Below are positions 35,018 to 44,386 of a DNA stretch of 64,000 nucleotides, one piece after another. The notes beneath the pieces are model-generated. The model was given only the letters and a program-made list of their open reading frames with translations, searched no databases and had not been told where the DNA came from. Position numbers and translations under genes: made by a program. Numbering within the stretch: the first letter of the stretch is position 1; each line of letters begins with the position of its first letter. Source of the DNA: DSWT01 sp035373625 (GTDB taxonomy: Bacteria > Chloroflexota > Anaerolineae > B4-G1 > SLSP01); contig DAOSNS010000003.1 in assembly GCA_035373625.1 (NCBI GenBank), positions 62,001-126,000 of the forward strand. The letters are read 5' to 3'.

Positions 35018-38000
35018 TCAGGGTGTAAGCGGCAGAACAACGAGCTGTTGCCCTGCAGTCCGCCCCCAAACTTCGGGTAAATCTATTTGAGTCACCGTGG
35101 CCGGCAATGCTGTGTAGGTTCCCGGCGTGACGGCGCGCAAGCGATAGGAGATCCGATACGTGCCGGCTGCCAGCTCACGAGCTATGAATACGGCCTGTTC
35201 ATCATGCAACTCGCGGCGCGCGAAAGGAGCCCCCCACCCTCCAGCACGCCAACGTGTCACCGTTTCTGCATCCGGCTCCAGTCCGGCCGGATAGGGGTCT
35301 TCCAACAACACGGAAACGCCCGGCCGTGATGCAATCAGCGTCAGACGCACGTCAACCTCCTCGCCCTGGCGTAGTACAGATACGGGTTGACACGGTGCAA
35401 AGCCATCGTCGTTACCGTCGGTCACGGCGCAATAGTCCCGGCGCACCGTAAAGCCACGGCTCTCTGCTGCAATGGACGCAACGGGTAAGGCTGATTCCAA
35501 ACGTACAACGTAATACAACCGCCCTGGCCCGGCAGCGCGGGAAATTTCCAGGATGTTCGAGCGTTCCCGCAACAATCCGGGGAGTGCACCACCCCGATCA
35601 TCGAATCCAATACGCAACTTCACCGGCACATCCAGAGCACCAGCGCGTGCCGCGCCTTCTGCCAGTGAAACGCCGTTCAGCGCGAGATTCCAGGTGTAGG
35701 CAGCATCCCAATCCCCGAAAACACGCAAGGCCACGAGCAACCCGGAGATGGCGTGAACCGTCGCCTGGGGGGTCCACCCGTTATACCGCGTGAGCATCAG
35801 CCAGCGCACAGCCTGCGCCAGCAGCGGATCATCGGGGGCAAAACGCGCCAGGGACTCCATGACCCATGCGGTGACAATGGTATCGGCAGACATGTCGGAG
35901 TCGTCGGTGTTCTCCCAATGCGCGCCGGTGGCGGTGATCCGCGCCTCACCACGTAATCCGTCCAGCAGAGACGGCAGACGCGGGTCCGCAGCATCGGTCA
36001 TCCCCAACGCCAATGCCAGATAAGCGCGTCCCCTTGTCCCCAAAGTCTCACGGGCTGCATACAGGGTCGCCGCAGCTCCGGCCGGCCAACGTAAACCGGC
36101 AGCGGAAAGCACATAGAGAGCAAGAGCGTCTTCTGCTGTTTTGACCTCGCCTTGCAAATCCTGGGAAAGCTTATTGTAGACGTAAGCCTGAGCTTGCGCG
36201 AGAGCTGTCTCGTGCACAGAGAAGCCCACCTGCTTGGCCCGACTCAATCCGAGAAGCGCGTAAGCTGTCACATCCAGCGCGCTCTCGCCTTCCCAACGTC
36301 CCCATCCGCCGTCTGGGTTTTGGCGAGCATAGAGACTTTCTAATGTGGCCGCAATCGAATTTTGCAATTGCGTCGTCAAATCCACATCAGCGACTTCTAA
36401 ATCCCGAAGCGCACCGTACGTCAACCCTTGTGCCAGGAAATGCCCAACGAGGCCATCGGTTGAGAGGCGAGCATACGGCGCCAAACCATTCAGGCTATCT
36501 ACTACGGCGCTGAGCAATGAAGGCGTCAGACGCACAGTCAACGCGCTCGCGTCGCCGGCCTCTGGGGGAATGGTTATCGTTTCCAGGCGCGTTCCGGCCT
36601 CATCCAACACCCCCGTCTTCCCCAGCCCATCCGGCGAGATGTAGCGATAAAGCGGTATCCCATCAACGCCACCGGCCACAGGGCGTGCCACATCCTGATA
36701 GCCACCACCCGTCACGGAGAAGACCAGGGACAGCGTTTCAGCCGCACGTTGCGGCGCCAATACCATCCAGGCAACGCGCGTACAATCATCAGCGGGGAGG
36801 GTCAACGCTTGTGGCGGCAGCGCGCTTTCCTCCACCGTGAGATGTGCCGTTACCGCTATATCGGCGGCAGTATTGTTACAAATGACGGCCGCAACTTCAG
36901 CCTGATCGCCCACCACAAGGAAGCGCGGCGTCACCGGGCGCACCAGCAGAGGTTTGAGCGACGGCAACGCTACACGTTTCTCGCCAATTCTGGCATCCGC
37001 AGTGACGGCGTGAACCTGCGCCACCCACCGCGTCGGCCTTTCGGGCAGAACGAAGGTCAGGCGCGCTTCGCCGCTGATATTGGTGCGCAGATGGGCTTCC
37101 CACAATGGCGTGGCGGCAAAGTCGGTAGCCACAAACGGCAGCAGGCGCGTTTCACTCTGCTCAGGCACGCCGACTGACGTATATCGAGCAATTAACTCTT
37201 GTGCCGGTGACATCAAACGTTGCCCTGCACGGTTGGCTAATACCAGCAGTCCGTCGCCGGAAACCACTTGCAGCGGGCGTTCACCATATAACGCTGCCCG
37301 GCTCGATGATGCCAATGTGGCCTGATCCACCAGCGATACCCCTAGTTCGGCATCCACCGGGCGACTGAGAGCGTCCGTAGCACGCAGCGTTAAAACAACC
37401 GTGTCGCCCGGTGCATAAACGGCCTTGTCAGGCAGCACTTCAACGTTAAGCGTCTGCGCGGTTGGTTCGACGGCCAACTTCAGGTAGCCCATCCGCACAT
37501 CCGGCGCAGAAGCGGCATCCGAAGCCCCCCGGACGACGAGCAAGGAGACGTAAACGTTCGGGACATAAGCATCGAGGATGGGGAACTCGATCACGGGATT
37601 CGGGGTATCGAACACACGTCGTTCGGCCTTAAAAATGCCGTTGCGTTCCACAGTCAGCAACACCTGATATGTGCCGGTGAACGCGACCGGAGCCAGAATT
37701 CTGGCCGTGTCGCCGACGCGATAAGACTGTTGATCGGCAACCGGCGTGATAGTATCCGCTTCCACCGGCCACTGCACGACGTCGGTACCGCTCACCCACA
37801 GCATCACTTCCGCATGTACGGGATGTCCATCGGCATCCCGCGCATCGGCTGCGACGATATAGGTACCGCTGCGAGGCGGACCGACAAAGGTGGTGGCACG
37901 TCCTTCGGCATCGGTGGTGGCTTTGGCGGAGGAGACTATGGTGTCGGTGTAGACCCATTGAGACGCCAGGCTATCCTCCACAGGCACACGCTGCCAGATG

Positions 38001-40864
38001 CGCTGCCCCAGTGTTACCGTCATCACCTGCCCCACCACAGGGCGTTGTTCCCAATCCAACGCCAGCATACGTATCTCCGTGCGCACGCCGGCACGCACCA
38101 CCCGCTGACGGGGGGTAAGTTGCACATAGAAACGCGAGGGATGAACCCTCACCTGCCCTTGCCCGCCGATCAAGATGCCGTGGGTATCGGTCAGCGTCGC
38201 CTCGATCGTCCAGCGTTGCGGAGCGGTGAGAACGTTAAGGCCATCAAGGGGCTGCAAAGTGGCCGGGAGTTCGATGAGACAACGGCCATCGGCATCGGTC
38301 GTCGCCTGCCCACGCGCGACGACCGTTTCCCGGCGGGGGGCAGAAGCCGTGGCTTCCTCTGCCAGCACCCGCCACATCACCGGCATCTGAGCAACCGGTT
38401 CCCCAACGGCATCATCCACCGTAACCACAGCACGCAAGGGAGCACCGTCCAAAATATCCGAGTGCTCTGGGAGGACGGCGACTTCAAATGTCGGCGTCTG
38501 CCGCGCAATCACGCTGAACGACGCACGCCACACCCGGCCATCCTGGATTTGCGGGAGACGCGCTTCCAGTGTGTAGTCACCGGGCGCCGCTTCCCCGCCA
38601 AGCGCAACCATGCCGTCAAAAGTCCCCATCTCCGAGAGTGTCACGCTACTGGAATAGACTTCCTGCCCCGACGGTCCACGTACCGCAACCAGCACCGGCA
38701 GGTCCAGAGGCGGCAGTAGATAGCGGGTATCATCTTCACGCACCACACCCCGAAAATAAACCCCTTGCCCCGGATGGTAGAAGGTACGATCGGTGTACAC
38801 TTCCAGCGCGTAACGCGACGCAGCACGGCCATCTAACGCGATGCCCGAAGCCCACGGAGCAGCCTCGGCCAGCCATTGCGTGACCGCAATGCCAAATCCG
38901 GGTTTGTCAGGTTCCCCCACAACAGCCGCGACATTTTCCCACAAATCCTCGCGGGGGCTGATGGGGATGATGGCCAGGCCGTTGCCATCTGTTGTACCGG
39001 CAGCAATGAGCACCCCTTCACGATCCACAAGCCGCACCGCCGTGCGGCCGATCGGCTCGCCGCTGCGCAAGTCGGTGACCCAAACCACCGCTTCGCTAGA
39101 GGCCAGCTTCAAGGTCACGTGACGGTCCACAACGGCGATCCTGACGGCTTGTTTGCCCCACGGAGGGTTGTCCCACGTAAGTTGATAATAGCCCGTCGGC
39201 AAGGCATTCCCCAGTCGTCGCAGGTTAAGAGGGAGCACGGTCGCCACGTTGCGTGGTGTCTTGAAGGTTTCTTTCCAATCGCGGATGACGGTACCGGCGA
39301 CTTCCTGACCACGAATGAAGCTCGCCTCATCCAGGGTAGCAAGGGCAAAATCCGCACTCCCTACATTCCGCACCAGGAAATAAAGCGTTGCCGGGTTTGC
39401 CGCGTCGAGCGTCACAGCATCAAACGGGGTCGCCGTCCCGATAAAAGGTGGTAGATCACCGGTCACAAAGCAAAACTCGCGGCTTTCGGCGATGATGTTG
39501 CCGTAAACGTCAGCGATGCCGGGTTTGACCAACACACAATACCTGGTCAGCGGGTCTTTGTCCCAGGAAAGCTGGTAAATGCCGGAGGCCGGATCAAAAT
39601 GTGTATCCACACTTCCGCGCGTGGGCGTTACAACCACATGTCCGGTCAGAGTGGCTTCATGCAATGCGCCGGCAAAGATCAGGCGGACAGGTTCAGCAAC
39701 ATCCACGTTCGTAGCGTCGGCTTTCGGCAGGGCTGCAATCAACGCCGGATAGGGGACGGTAGTAAATGTCCATGTCTGGGGGTTTTGCAAGGGCGCACTG
39801 GTCGCTGCCCGCGCACGCGATGTCACCTGAACGGTGTATTTCACGCCCAGGTTTAACTTCAAAGCCGGGGTGAAGATCAATGTCGCGCCGTTATCCGCCC
39901 ACGTGATAACGCCGGGAACATTTCCTCCATTTGCATCGCTAACGCGAAAGGCGTTGCCGGTGTTGTCCTGATCCATTGGCGTATTAAAGACGACGCGGAT
40001 GGCAGTTTCCAGGGGGACGTTCGTTTGTCCGGCAAGGGGGCTAACCTCACGGATAAGTGGCAGGGCCGTAGTGAACGACCACGAGAACGGCGCGGACAAC
40101 GCTGCGCCCTCCACACTGCGCACGCCCTCGGTGAGGGTGATCATGTAGGTGACTCCGGCAGCCCAGCCGCGAAATGGGTCGAAACGGTAAAGCGAGGTAT
40201 CCACCCATGTACCGGTTCCCATCACACGAGGCATAAAGGTCAACGGCAGGGACACACATTGCGCGTTCATTCCTGCCACTTTGCCCACACAATCAGAGGG
40301 AACGACGGCACGATTAAAGGCAACCAGAACAGGCGCATCAATCCGCACCTCGCCATCGCCGGCAGTGGGGCTTACACGGGCCACCTGTAACGGAGCCAGG
40401 GTCGAAAACGCAAAAGCCAATTCAGAGGGTGAGGTAAGCCCCGCCGCCGAACGGATTTCTCCGACAAGCGCCACACGATAGCGCGTTGCAGCCGCCAAAG
40501 CCTTAGGCCGGAAGACCAGTGTGGCCTCGTCCGGCCACGTGTAGTCGCCTTCAACGGACGGCATCACCCGCAGAGCCGTCACGACGCTGTCGTGATCCAT
40601 CGGCTGATCAAAGTGCAGGGTGATGGATGCATCTGTAGCGACTTCCTGACCCATCCGCGGTGTGTAGTCGAGCAGTATCGGCGGATAGGGGCCGGTAAGT
40701 GTGGGGGGCAATTCGGTCGGCGTCATCGTTGGTGATGCCGCTGCTGTTGATTCAGGCGTAGTGGTCGGCGAGGATTGTGGTGTAAGGAACGTCTGTCCAC
40801 ACCCCACCAACCCCAACGCGACAAGCATACTTAATCCCACCCACAACAAGCGTGACTTGAACAT
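35018..40864 (-). CDS. Alpha-2-macroglobulin-like lipoprotein without thioester
   Basis: The 1948-residue protein has a lipobox (GLVGC, about residue 17), four bacterial Ig-like (Big_5) domains (about 45-470), a long series of macroglobulin-type domains, the A2M region (WEAHLRTNISGEARLTFVLPERPTRW, about 1265) and a helical toroid domain (about 1440-1750, with NPDGGWGRWEGESALDVTAYALLGL). At the place of the thioester motif CxEQ, near residue 1465, it reads APYARLSTDGL, so the covalent trap is absent, as in E. coli YfaS. It probably works as a surface protease trap or structural partner. GAGGGA lies just before ATG 40864; the frame extends 19 codons further but without a signal peptide at its start. 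Confidence 0.85.
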   Translation of the reverse strand: MFKSRLLWVGLSMLVALGLVGCGQTFLTPQSSPTTTPESTAAASPTMTPTELPPTLTGPYPPILLDYTPRMGQEVATDASITLHFDQPMDHDSVVTALRVMPSVEGDYTWPDEATLVFRPKALAAATRYRVALVGEIRSAAGLTSPSELAFAFSTLAPLQVARVSPTAGDGEVRIDAPVLVAFNRAVVPSDCVGKVAGMNAQCVSLPLTFMPRVMGTGTWVDTSLYRFDPFRGWAAGVTYMITLTEGVRSVEGAALSAPFSWSFTTALPLIREVSPLAGQTNVPLETAIRVVFNTPMDQDNTGNAFRVSDANGGNVPGVITWADNGATLIFTPALKLNLGVKYTVQVTSRARAATSAPLQNPQTWTFTTVPYPALIAALPKADATNVDVAEPVRLIFAGALHEATLTGHVVVTPTRGSVDTHFDPASGIYQLSWDKDPLTRYCVLVKPGIADVYGNIIAESREFCFVTGDLPPFIGTATPFDAVTLDAANPATLYFLVRNVGSADFALATLDEASFIRGQEVAGTVIRDWKETFKTPRNVATVLPLNLRRLGNALPTGYYQLTWDNPPWGKQAVRIAVVDRHVTLKLASSEAVVWVTDLRSGEPIGRTAVRLVDREGVLIAAGTTDGNGLAIIPISPREDLWENVAAVVGEPDKPGFGIAVTQWLAEAAPWASGIALDGRAASRYALEVYTDRTFYHPGQGVYFRGVVREDDTRYLLPPLDLPVLVAVRGPSGQEVYSSSVTLSEMGTFDGMVALGGEAAPGDYTLEARLPQIQDGRVWRASFSVIARQTPTFEVAVLPEHSDILDGAPLRAVVTVDDAVGEPVAQMPVMWRVLAEEATASAPRRETVVARGQATTDADGRCLIELPATLQPLDGLNVLTAPQRWTIEATLTDTHGILIGGQGQVRVHPSRFYVQLTPRQRVVRAGVRTEIRMLALDWEQRPVVGQVMTVTLGQRIWQRVPVEDSLASQWVYTDTIVSSAKATTDAEGRATTFVGPPRSGTYIVAADARDADGHPVHAEVMLWVSGTDVVQWPVEADTITPVADQQSYRVGDTARILAPVAFTGTYQVLLTVERNGIFKAERRVFDTPNPVIEFPILDAYVPNVYVSLLVVRGASDAASAPDVRMGYLKLAVEPTAQTLNVEVLPDKAVYAPGDTVVLTLRATDALSRPVDAELGVSLVDQATLASSSRAALYGERPLQVVSGDGLLVLANRAGQRLMSPAQELIARYTSVGVPEQSETRLLPFVATDFAATPLWEAHLRTNISGEARLTFVLPERPTRWVAQVHAVTADARIGEKRVALPSLKPLLVRPVTPRFLVVGDQAEVAAVICNNTAADIAVTAHLTVEESALPPQALTLPADDCTRVAWMVLAPQRAAETLSLVFSVTGGGYQDVARPVAGGVDGIPLYRYISPDGLGKTGVLDEAGTRLETITIPPEAGDASALTVRLTPSLLSAVVDSLNGLAPYARLSTDGLVGHFLAQGLTYGALRDLEVADVDLTTQLQNSIAATLESLYARQNPDGGWGRWEGESALDVTAYALLGLSRAKQVGFSVHETALAQAQAYVYNKLSQDLQGEVKTAEDALALYVLSAAGLRWPAGAAATLYAARETLGTRGRAYLALALGMTDAADPRLPSLLDGLRGEARITATGAHWENTDDSDMSADTIVTAWVMESLARFAPDDPLLAQAVRWLMLTRYNGWTPQATVHAISGLLVALRVFGDWDAAYTWNLALNGVSLAEGAARAGALDVPVKLRIGFDDRGGALPGLLRERSNILEISRAAGPGRLYYVVRLESALPVASIAAESRGFTVRRDYCAVTDGNDDGFAPCQPVSVLRQGEEVDVRLTLIASRPGVSVLLEDPYPAGLEPDAETVTRWRAGGWGAPFARRELHDEQAVFIARELAAGTYRISYRLRAVTPGTYTALPATVTQIDLPEVWGRTAGQQLVVLPLTP

Positions 40865-41011
40865 ACGTTTCCCTCGATCTTGTGACAATTGAGGATGGTT
40901 TTTACCCCATTGGCTGCACATAGCTTTATCTTAACGCAGGACATATAAAAGGCAAACGCAGACCCGGCCACGTCTGCGCTCACCTTCAAAAAGCAAATCA
41001 GGGGGAACTGC

Positions 41012-41464
41012 TCAGGCCTGCACGCGCACGTGAACCACCTTCGACTGCGTCTCCTGGATTTTCGGCAATACGACGATAAGTTGTCCGTCCACAATTTTAG
41101 CCTGCGCGCGCCCGGCATCCACGGGGACGTTAAGTCTCAGGGTACGGCTGAAATAGCCGGTCGGACACTCCTGCATAGCATAGAGCACGTTGACTACAGG
41201 CGGTGGATATTTACCGCGCAACGTCAGACAATCGCCTTCGATCTTGATCTCCAGGTCACGCGGCTTGACGCCGGGAACCGCCGCGATGACAACGATATCC
41301 TCCGCCGTCGTATACACATCCACCGGCAGGCTTACCTGCGCTTCCGCTTCACGTCGAAAAACACGCAACACACGTGCCGGGGTAAATCGCGGGTCATGCA
41401 GCAGGCGCGACACGGCATCGCGCACGGCAATATAATCGGCCATAGGATTCAACTTCCACCGCAT
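41012..41464 (-). CDS. Small heat-shock protein, Hsp20 family
   Basis: The 150-residue protein has an alpha-crystallin domain (about 45-140): VSLPVDVYTTAEDIVVIAAVPGVKPRDLEIKIEGDCLTLRGKY and the closing GYFSRTLRLNVPVD...AKIVDGQLIVVLPK. It is an ATP-independent holdase. No clear C-terminal IxI motif follows. The start may be ATG 41464 (AGGTGG upstream) or ATG 41443 (MADYIAV). It stands alone, with about 35 bp to the metallopeptidase gene upstream. Confidence 0.9.
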   Translation of the reverse strand: MRWKLNPMADYIAVRDAVSRLLHDPRFTPARVLRVFRREAEAQVSLPVDVYTTAEDIVVIAAVPGVKPRDLEIKIEGDCLTLRGKYPPPVVNVLYAMQECPTGYFSRTLRLNVPVDAGRAQAKIVDGQLIVVLPKIQETQSKVVHVRVQA

Positions 41465-41498
41465 CGCCCCACCTGCTTCATAGGCAACGACCTGCTAC

Positions 41499-42188
41499 TT
41501 AAGAACGTCGCCGCCGATTGCCGCTCAAAAGGAAAATGTAATACAGCATGGTCGAGATTGCCTGCGCCAGCGCCGCGACATAGGTGAGCGCCGCCGCCGA
41601 CAACATCTTACGCGCGCCGCGCAGCGAGGCTTCGTCGGCCAAAATGCCGCTTTGTTCCAGCAAGTGCATTGCGCGGCGGCTTGCATCCAGCTCCACAGGC
41701 AACGTGAGCAACGCAAAGACAACCGCACCGGCGACGAAATACACTCCCACGATCGCCAACGGCTCAGATTGAAAGAGCATCCCCACCAGGAAGATGATCG
41801 GTCCCAGCCACGAGGTAAAATTGACCACCGGAACCAGCCCCGAACGCAAGCGCAACAACGCAAACGCCTGGGCATCCTGCAAAGCATGCCCTATCTCATG
41901 CGCTACCACCGCGACGGCCCCCACCGAACCGGATTGCGCCACACCCGAGGAAAGACGCAACACTTTACTGCGCGGGTCATAGTGATCCGTCAATTGCCCC
42001 CCGACGCCTTCAATGCGCAATGTCAATCCCGTAGCCCGCATGAGATACTGCGCGACCTGTAATCCCGTCATTCTCGCCGAGTTAGGAATCCGAAGGTATT
42101 TGTTGTACGTCGAGGTGACGCGCCATTGCGCATACAATGCCAGAATCAAAGCCGGTAATCCAAAAACATAGTACATTGGAATTCCCAT
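41499..42188 (-). CDS. Zinc-dependent membrane metallopeptidase (YugP family)
   Basis: The 229-residue protein has a hydrophobic N-terminus, a zinc-binding HEIGH motif (VVAHEIGHALQDAQ, about residue 120) and three to four further membrane segments, the pattern of the Zn_peptidase_2/YugP family. The motif STYNKYLRIPNSARMTGLQVAQYLM before it is also conserved in that family. It should cleave proteins within or near the membrane; substrates are unknown. I start at ATG 42188, just after AGGAAGGG, though the open frame begins five codons earlier. Confidence 0.88.
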   Translation of the reverse strand: MGIPMYYVFGLPALILALYAQWRVTSTYNKYLRIPNSARMTGLQVAQYLMRATGLTLRIEGVGGQLTDHYDPRSKVLRLSSGVAQSGSVGAVAVVAHEIGHALQDAQAFALLRLRSGLVPVVNFTSWLGPIIFLVGMLFQSEPLAIVGVYFVAGAVVFALLTLPVELDASRRAMHLLEQSGILADEASLRGARKMLSAAALTYVAALAQAISTMLYYIFLLSGNRRRRS

Positions 42189-42287
42189 ACGACCCTTCCT
42201 CAAAAAACGTAAAAAATGTGATCAAGGATTGGGAATGAAGGATTTAGTAGTATTCTAATCCCTAATCCCTTGGTCAATGCGGTTATA

Positions 42288-42806
42288 TTATGCCAGCAGT
42301 TGACAGACACGCTCCAACACGCTCACCACTGAGGCTTTGTCCTGCGCCACGCAAGGCATAACGGCGATGTTGTCAGACAGAGACAAGAGCCGGCGAATTT
42401 CGGCCGGCGGCAGCGCCACAGGGCGATCCTGCTTATTGGCCGCCACCACATACGGCACTTTGGCCTGCTTGCGGAACAGACGGATGACCTGTTTGGCATC
42501 CATGAGACTGGTCCGGTCAGTGCTGTCCACGAGGAGCACAAATGCATCCATCTCTTTCGCTAAAATGGGCCACATAAACTCAAAGCGCATCTGCCCCGGC
42601 GTTCCATACAGATGCAAAAGCGCGTCGCCTAAACGCTTCTGCCCGTAGTCCATCGCTACCGTCGTTTCGGGCTTCACGGTCGCCGCCACCTGCGGATCCG
42701 AAATCCGCCGTTCGGTGGTGACCATGTCAATATCGCTGACGGTGCGAATAAAGGCAGTCTTGCCAGCGTTGAATGGACCGGTGACGACGATTTTGTAAGT
42801 CTTCAC
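42288..42806 (-). CDS. Small Ras-like GTPase (MglA/SRPRB-like)
   Basis: The 172-residue protein shows the P-loop GPFNAGKTAFI (10-20), the G3-type switch LYGTPGQMRF (the Asp of DxxG is replaced, as in the MglA and related bacterial groups), and the G4 motif ANKQDRP. It belongs to the bacterial Ras-like GTPases that are usually partnered by roadblock/LC7 proteins; none is seen nearby. It is the last gene of the leftward signalling operon, 19 bp after the response regulator. A role in polarity or switch-like control is suggested by the family only. Confidence 0.85.
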   Translation of the reverse strand: MKTYKIVVTGPFNAGKTAFIRTVSDIDMVTTERRISDPQVAATVKPETTVAMDYGQKRLGDALLHLYGTPGQMRFEFMWPILAKEMDAFVLLVDSTDRTSLMDAKQVIRLFRKQAKVPYVVAANKQDRPVALPPAEIRRLLSLSDNIAVMPCVAQDKASVVSVLERVCQLLA

Positions 42807-42825
42807 GTCAGTATCTCCTCACTTT

Positions 42826-43560
42826 TCAACTCATTGCCTTTTCAGCTTGCTGACGACGAAAATCCACGAAACGATACCCCAGGCCCCGCTCGGTGAAAAT
42901 GTAACGGGGGTTGTCCAGATCAGGCTCGATCTTTTTGCGCAGGTAATTGATGTACAGACGTAAATAGGCGATCGCGTCCTTGTATTCATAGCCCCAGACT
43001 TTGGAAAGCAAGGTGCTGTAGGGGACCGTCCACCCGGCATTTTCGATTAGATGACGTAAGAGGCGAAACTCCGTGGGACGTAACTTGATGCGCTCACCCT
43101 TCACAATCACCTCGCCGGTATTGAAATCAACGCCAAGATAATCATCAATCATCAACAAAGATGCAGAGGTGGGAACGGGAGTTTGCACCCGACGCAAAAC
43201 AGCGCGCAAACGGCTTACCAATTCGCGCGGACTAAAGGGTTTGGTGATGTAGTCATCTGCTCCCAGATCTAAACCGTGGACTTTGTCCTCTTCTGAACTC
43301 CGTACCGTTAACATCACCACGGGAACATTGGAAATCTCCCGAATCATTCTGAGGGTCTCAAAGCCATCCATCTCCGGCATTGAGACGTCCAGGAGCACGG
43401 CGTCCGGCATCTTCTCCCGTACCTGGTCTATAGCTTGCAGGCCATTGGAAGCCTCAATGACACGGAAACCTTCCATTTCCAGGTTAATCCGCACAAAACG
43501 GATGATCCGAGGTTCATCATCTACTACCAAAATCAAAGGATGAACATCAGAGCTACTCAC
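42826..43560 (-). CDS. OmpR-family response regulator
   Basis: The 244-residue protein has a receiver domain (about 8-125: LVVDDEPRI, VLLDVSMPEMDGFETL with the phospho-acceptor Asp, VVMLTV, KPFSPREL) and an OmpR-type winged helix (about 145-235: LRPTEFRLLRHLI, LRLYINYLRKKIEPD, YIFTERGLGYRF). The start is GTG 43560, overlapping the stop of the 80-residue gene by 8 bp, which indicates translational coupling. No histidine kinase lies in the operon; the nearest is the receiver-kinase at 50948-52216. Confidence 0.93.
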   Translation of the reverse strand: MSSSDVHPLILVVDDEPRIIRFVRINLEMEGFRVIEASNGLQAIDQVREKMPDAVLLDVSMPEMDGFETLRMIREISNVPVVMLTVRSSEEDKVHGLDLGADDYITKPFSPRELVSRLRAVLRRVQTPVPTSASLLMIDDYLGVDFNTGEVIVKGERIKLRPTEFRLLRHLIENAGWTVPYSTLLSKVWGYEYKDAIAYLRLYINYLRKKIEPDLDNPRYIFTERGLGYRFVDFRRQQAEKAMS

Positions 43561-43795
43561 GGACGAAGGTAACAATCTTTTCCTCTCCTTCTGTCGGCAA
43601 AATCTCAATGCTGTGGATACGGTTCCACGGAAGCAGAATGGTGTGGGTTTCCGGTAAGAAGTAAGAAACGTCGCGCCCATCACGCAAACGTGGCGATGTT
43701 ATCATGATAAAGGGGGAATTCTGCTCAGGAAGCTCTTCAATCTCGCCGACAATAGCATCTTCATTCAACATATGAACTAAAATCGTATATGCCAT
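43553..43795 (-). CDS. Conserved-looking 80-residue protein, unknown
   Basis: The product (MAYTILVHMLNEDAIVGEIE...) is 80 residues, soluble, acidic and likely all-beta, with a central ITSPRLRDGRDVSYFLPETHTILLPWNRIHSIEIL that resembles an SH3-like or PilZ-like small barrel, but I cannot assign a family. It lies between the FHA and response regulator genes with an 8-bp overlap to the latter and a CAGGATGG stretch upstream. Its place in the signalling operon suggests an adaptor role. Confidence 0.7.
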   Translation of the reverse strand: MAYTILVHMLNEDAIVGEIEELPEQNSPFIMITSPRLRDGRDVSYFLPETHTILLPWNRIHSIEILPTEGEEKIVTFVRE

Positions 43796-43810
43796 TGTTT
43801 GACCATCCTG

Positions 43811-44338
43811 TTAGCGATTAGAATAAATGTGCACTTTCATACGCATGGTTCCAAACATCAGCAGATCGCCATCCCGAAAAGCGTAAGGGAGATAAGGTGT
43901 GACTCGTTCTTCATTCAAAAATGTCCCGTTTGTGCTATCCAGGTCTTCGACAAAACACATCCCCTCACGGGTATAGATGCGGGCATGACGGCGCGAAACG
44001 CCTTGTTCAAGGCCGCCATCAGTGGTCAGGTCCAGCTCCGGGAAAATGCCGTGAGCCGCATCCAATCGTCCCACCAGGATTTCACGATCCGCAGACAGCA
44101 AGACTTTCCGACCGGTATTCAGAATTTCGACTTCAATATTCAATGCCCGTTCTTCTTTGCCTTCTTCACCCTCTTGACGAGGGCGCGCGGGGCGCTCTTC
44201 TTCCTGTTCGGGAAGTGGCTCTGTGCGCAAAGGACCGCCCGAAGGGAGATAAGTGCCACATTGCACACAAAAAAGTGTTCCGATCAGGTTTTCTTCGCCA
44301 CATGAAGGACAAATGATCTTGTTCCCCTTATGAATCAT
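43811..44338 (-). CDS. Zinc-ribbon FHA-domain protein
   Basis: The 175-residue protein begins with a zinc ribbon (IICPSCGEENLIGTLFCVQCGTYL; four Cys), has an acidic Arg/Glu-rich hinge, and ends with an FHA domain (about 85-172; ILVGRLDAAHGI, GVSRRHARIY, LDSTNGTFLN with the phosphothreonine-binding residues intact). It should read the kinase's phosphothreonine marks. GGAGGAGGAG lies 4 nt before ATG 44338; the open frame begins 15 codons upstream without a Shine-Dalgarno. It follows the DnaJ-vWA gene by 48 bp in the same direction. Confidence 0.92.
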   Translation of the reverse strand: MIHKGNKIICPSCGEENLIGTLFCVQCGTYLPSGGPLRTEPLPEQEEERPARPRQEGEEGKEERALNIEVEILNTGRKVLLSADREILVGRLDAAHGIFPELDLTTDGGLEQGVSRRHARIYTREGMCFVEDLDSTNGTFLNEERVTPYLPYAFRDGDLLMFGTMRMKVHIYSNR

Positions 44339-44386
44339 GATCTCCTCCTCCGAAAATGTCAATAGATTTGACGGATGCGTCACTGT

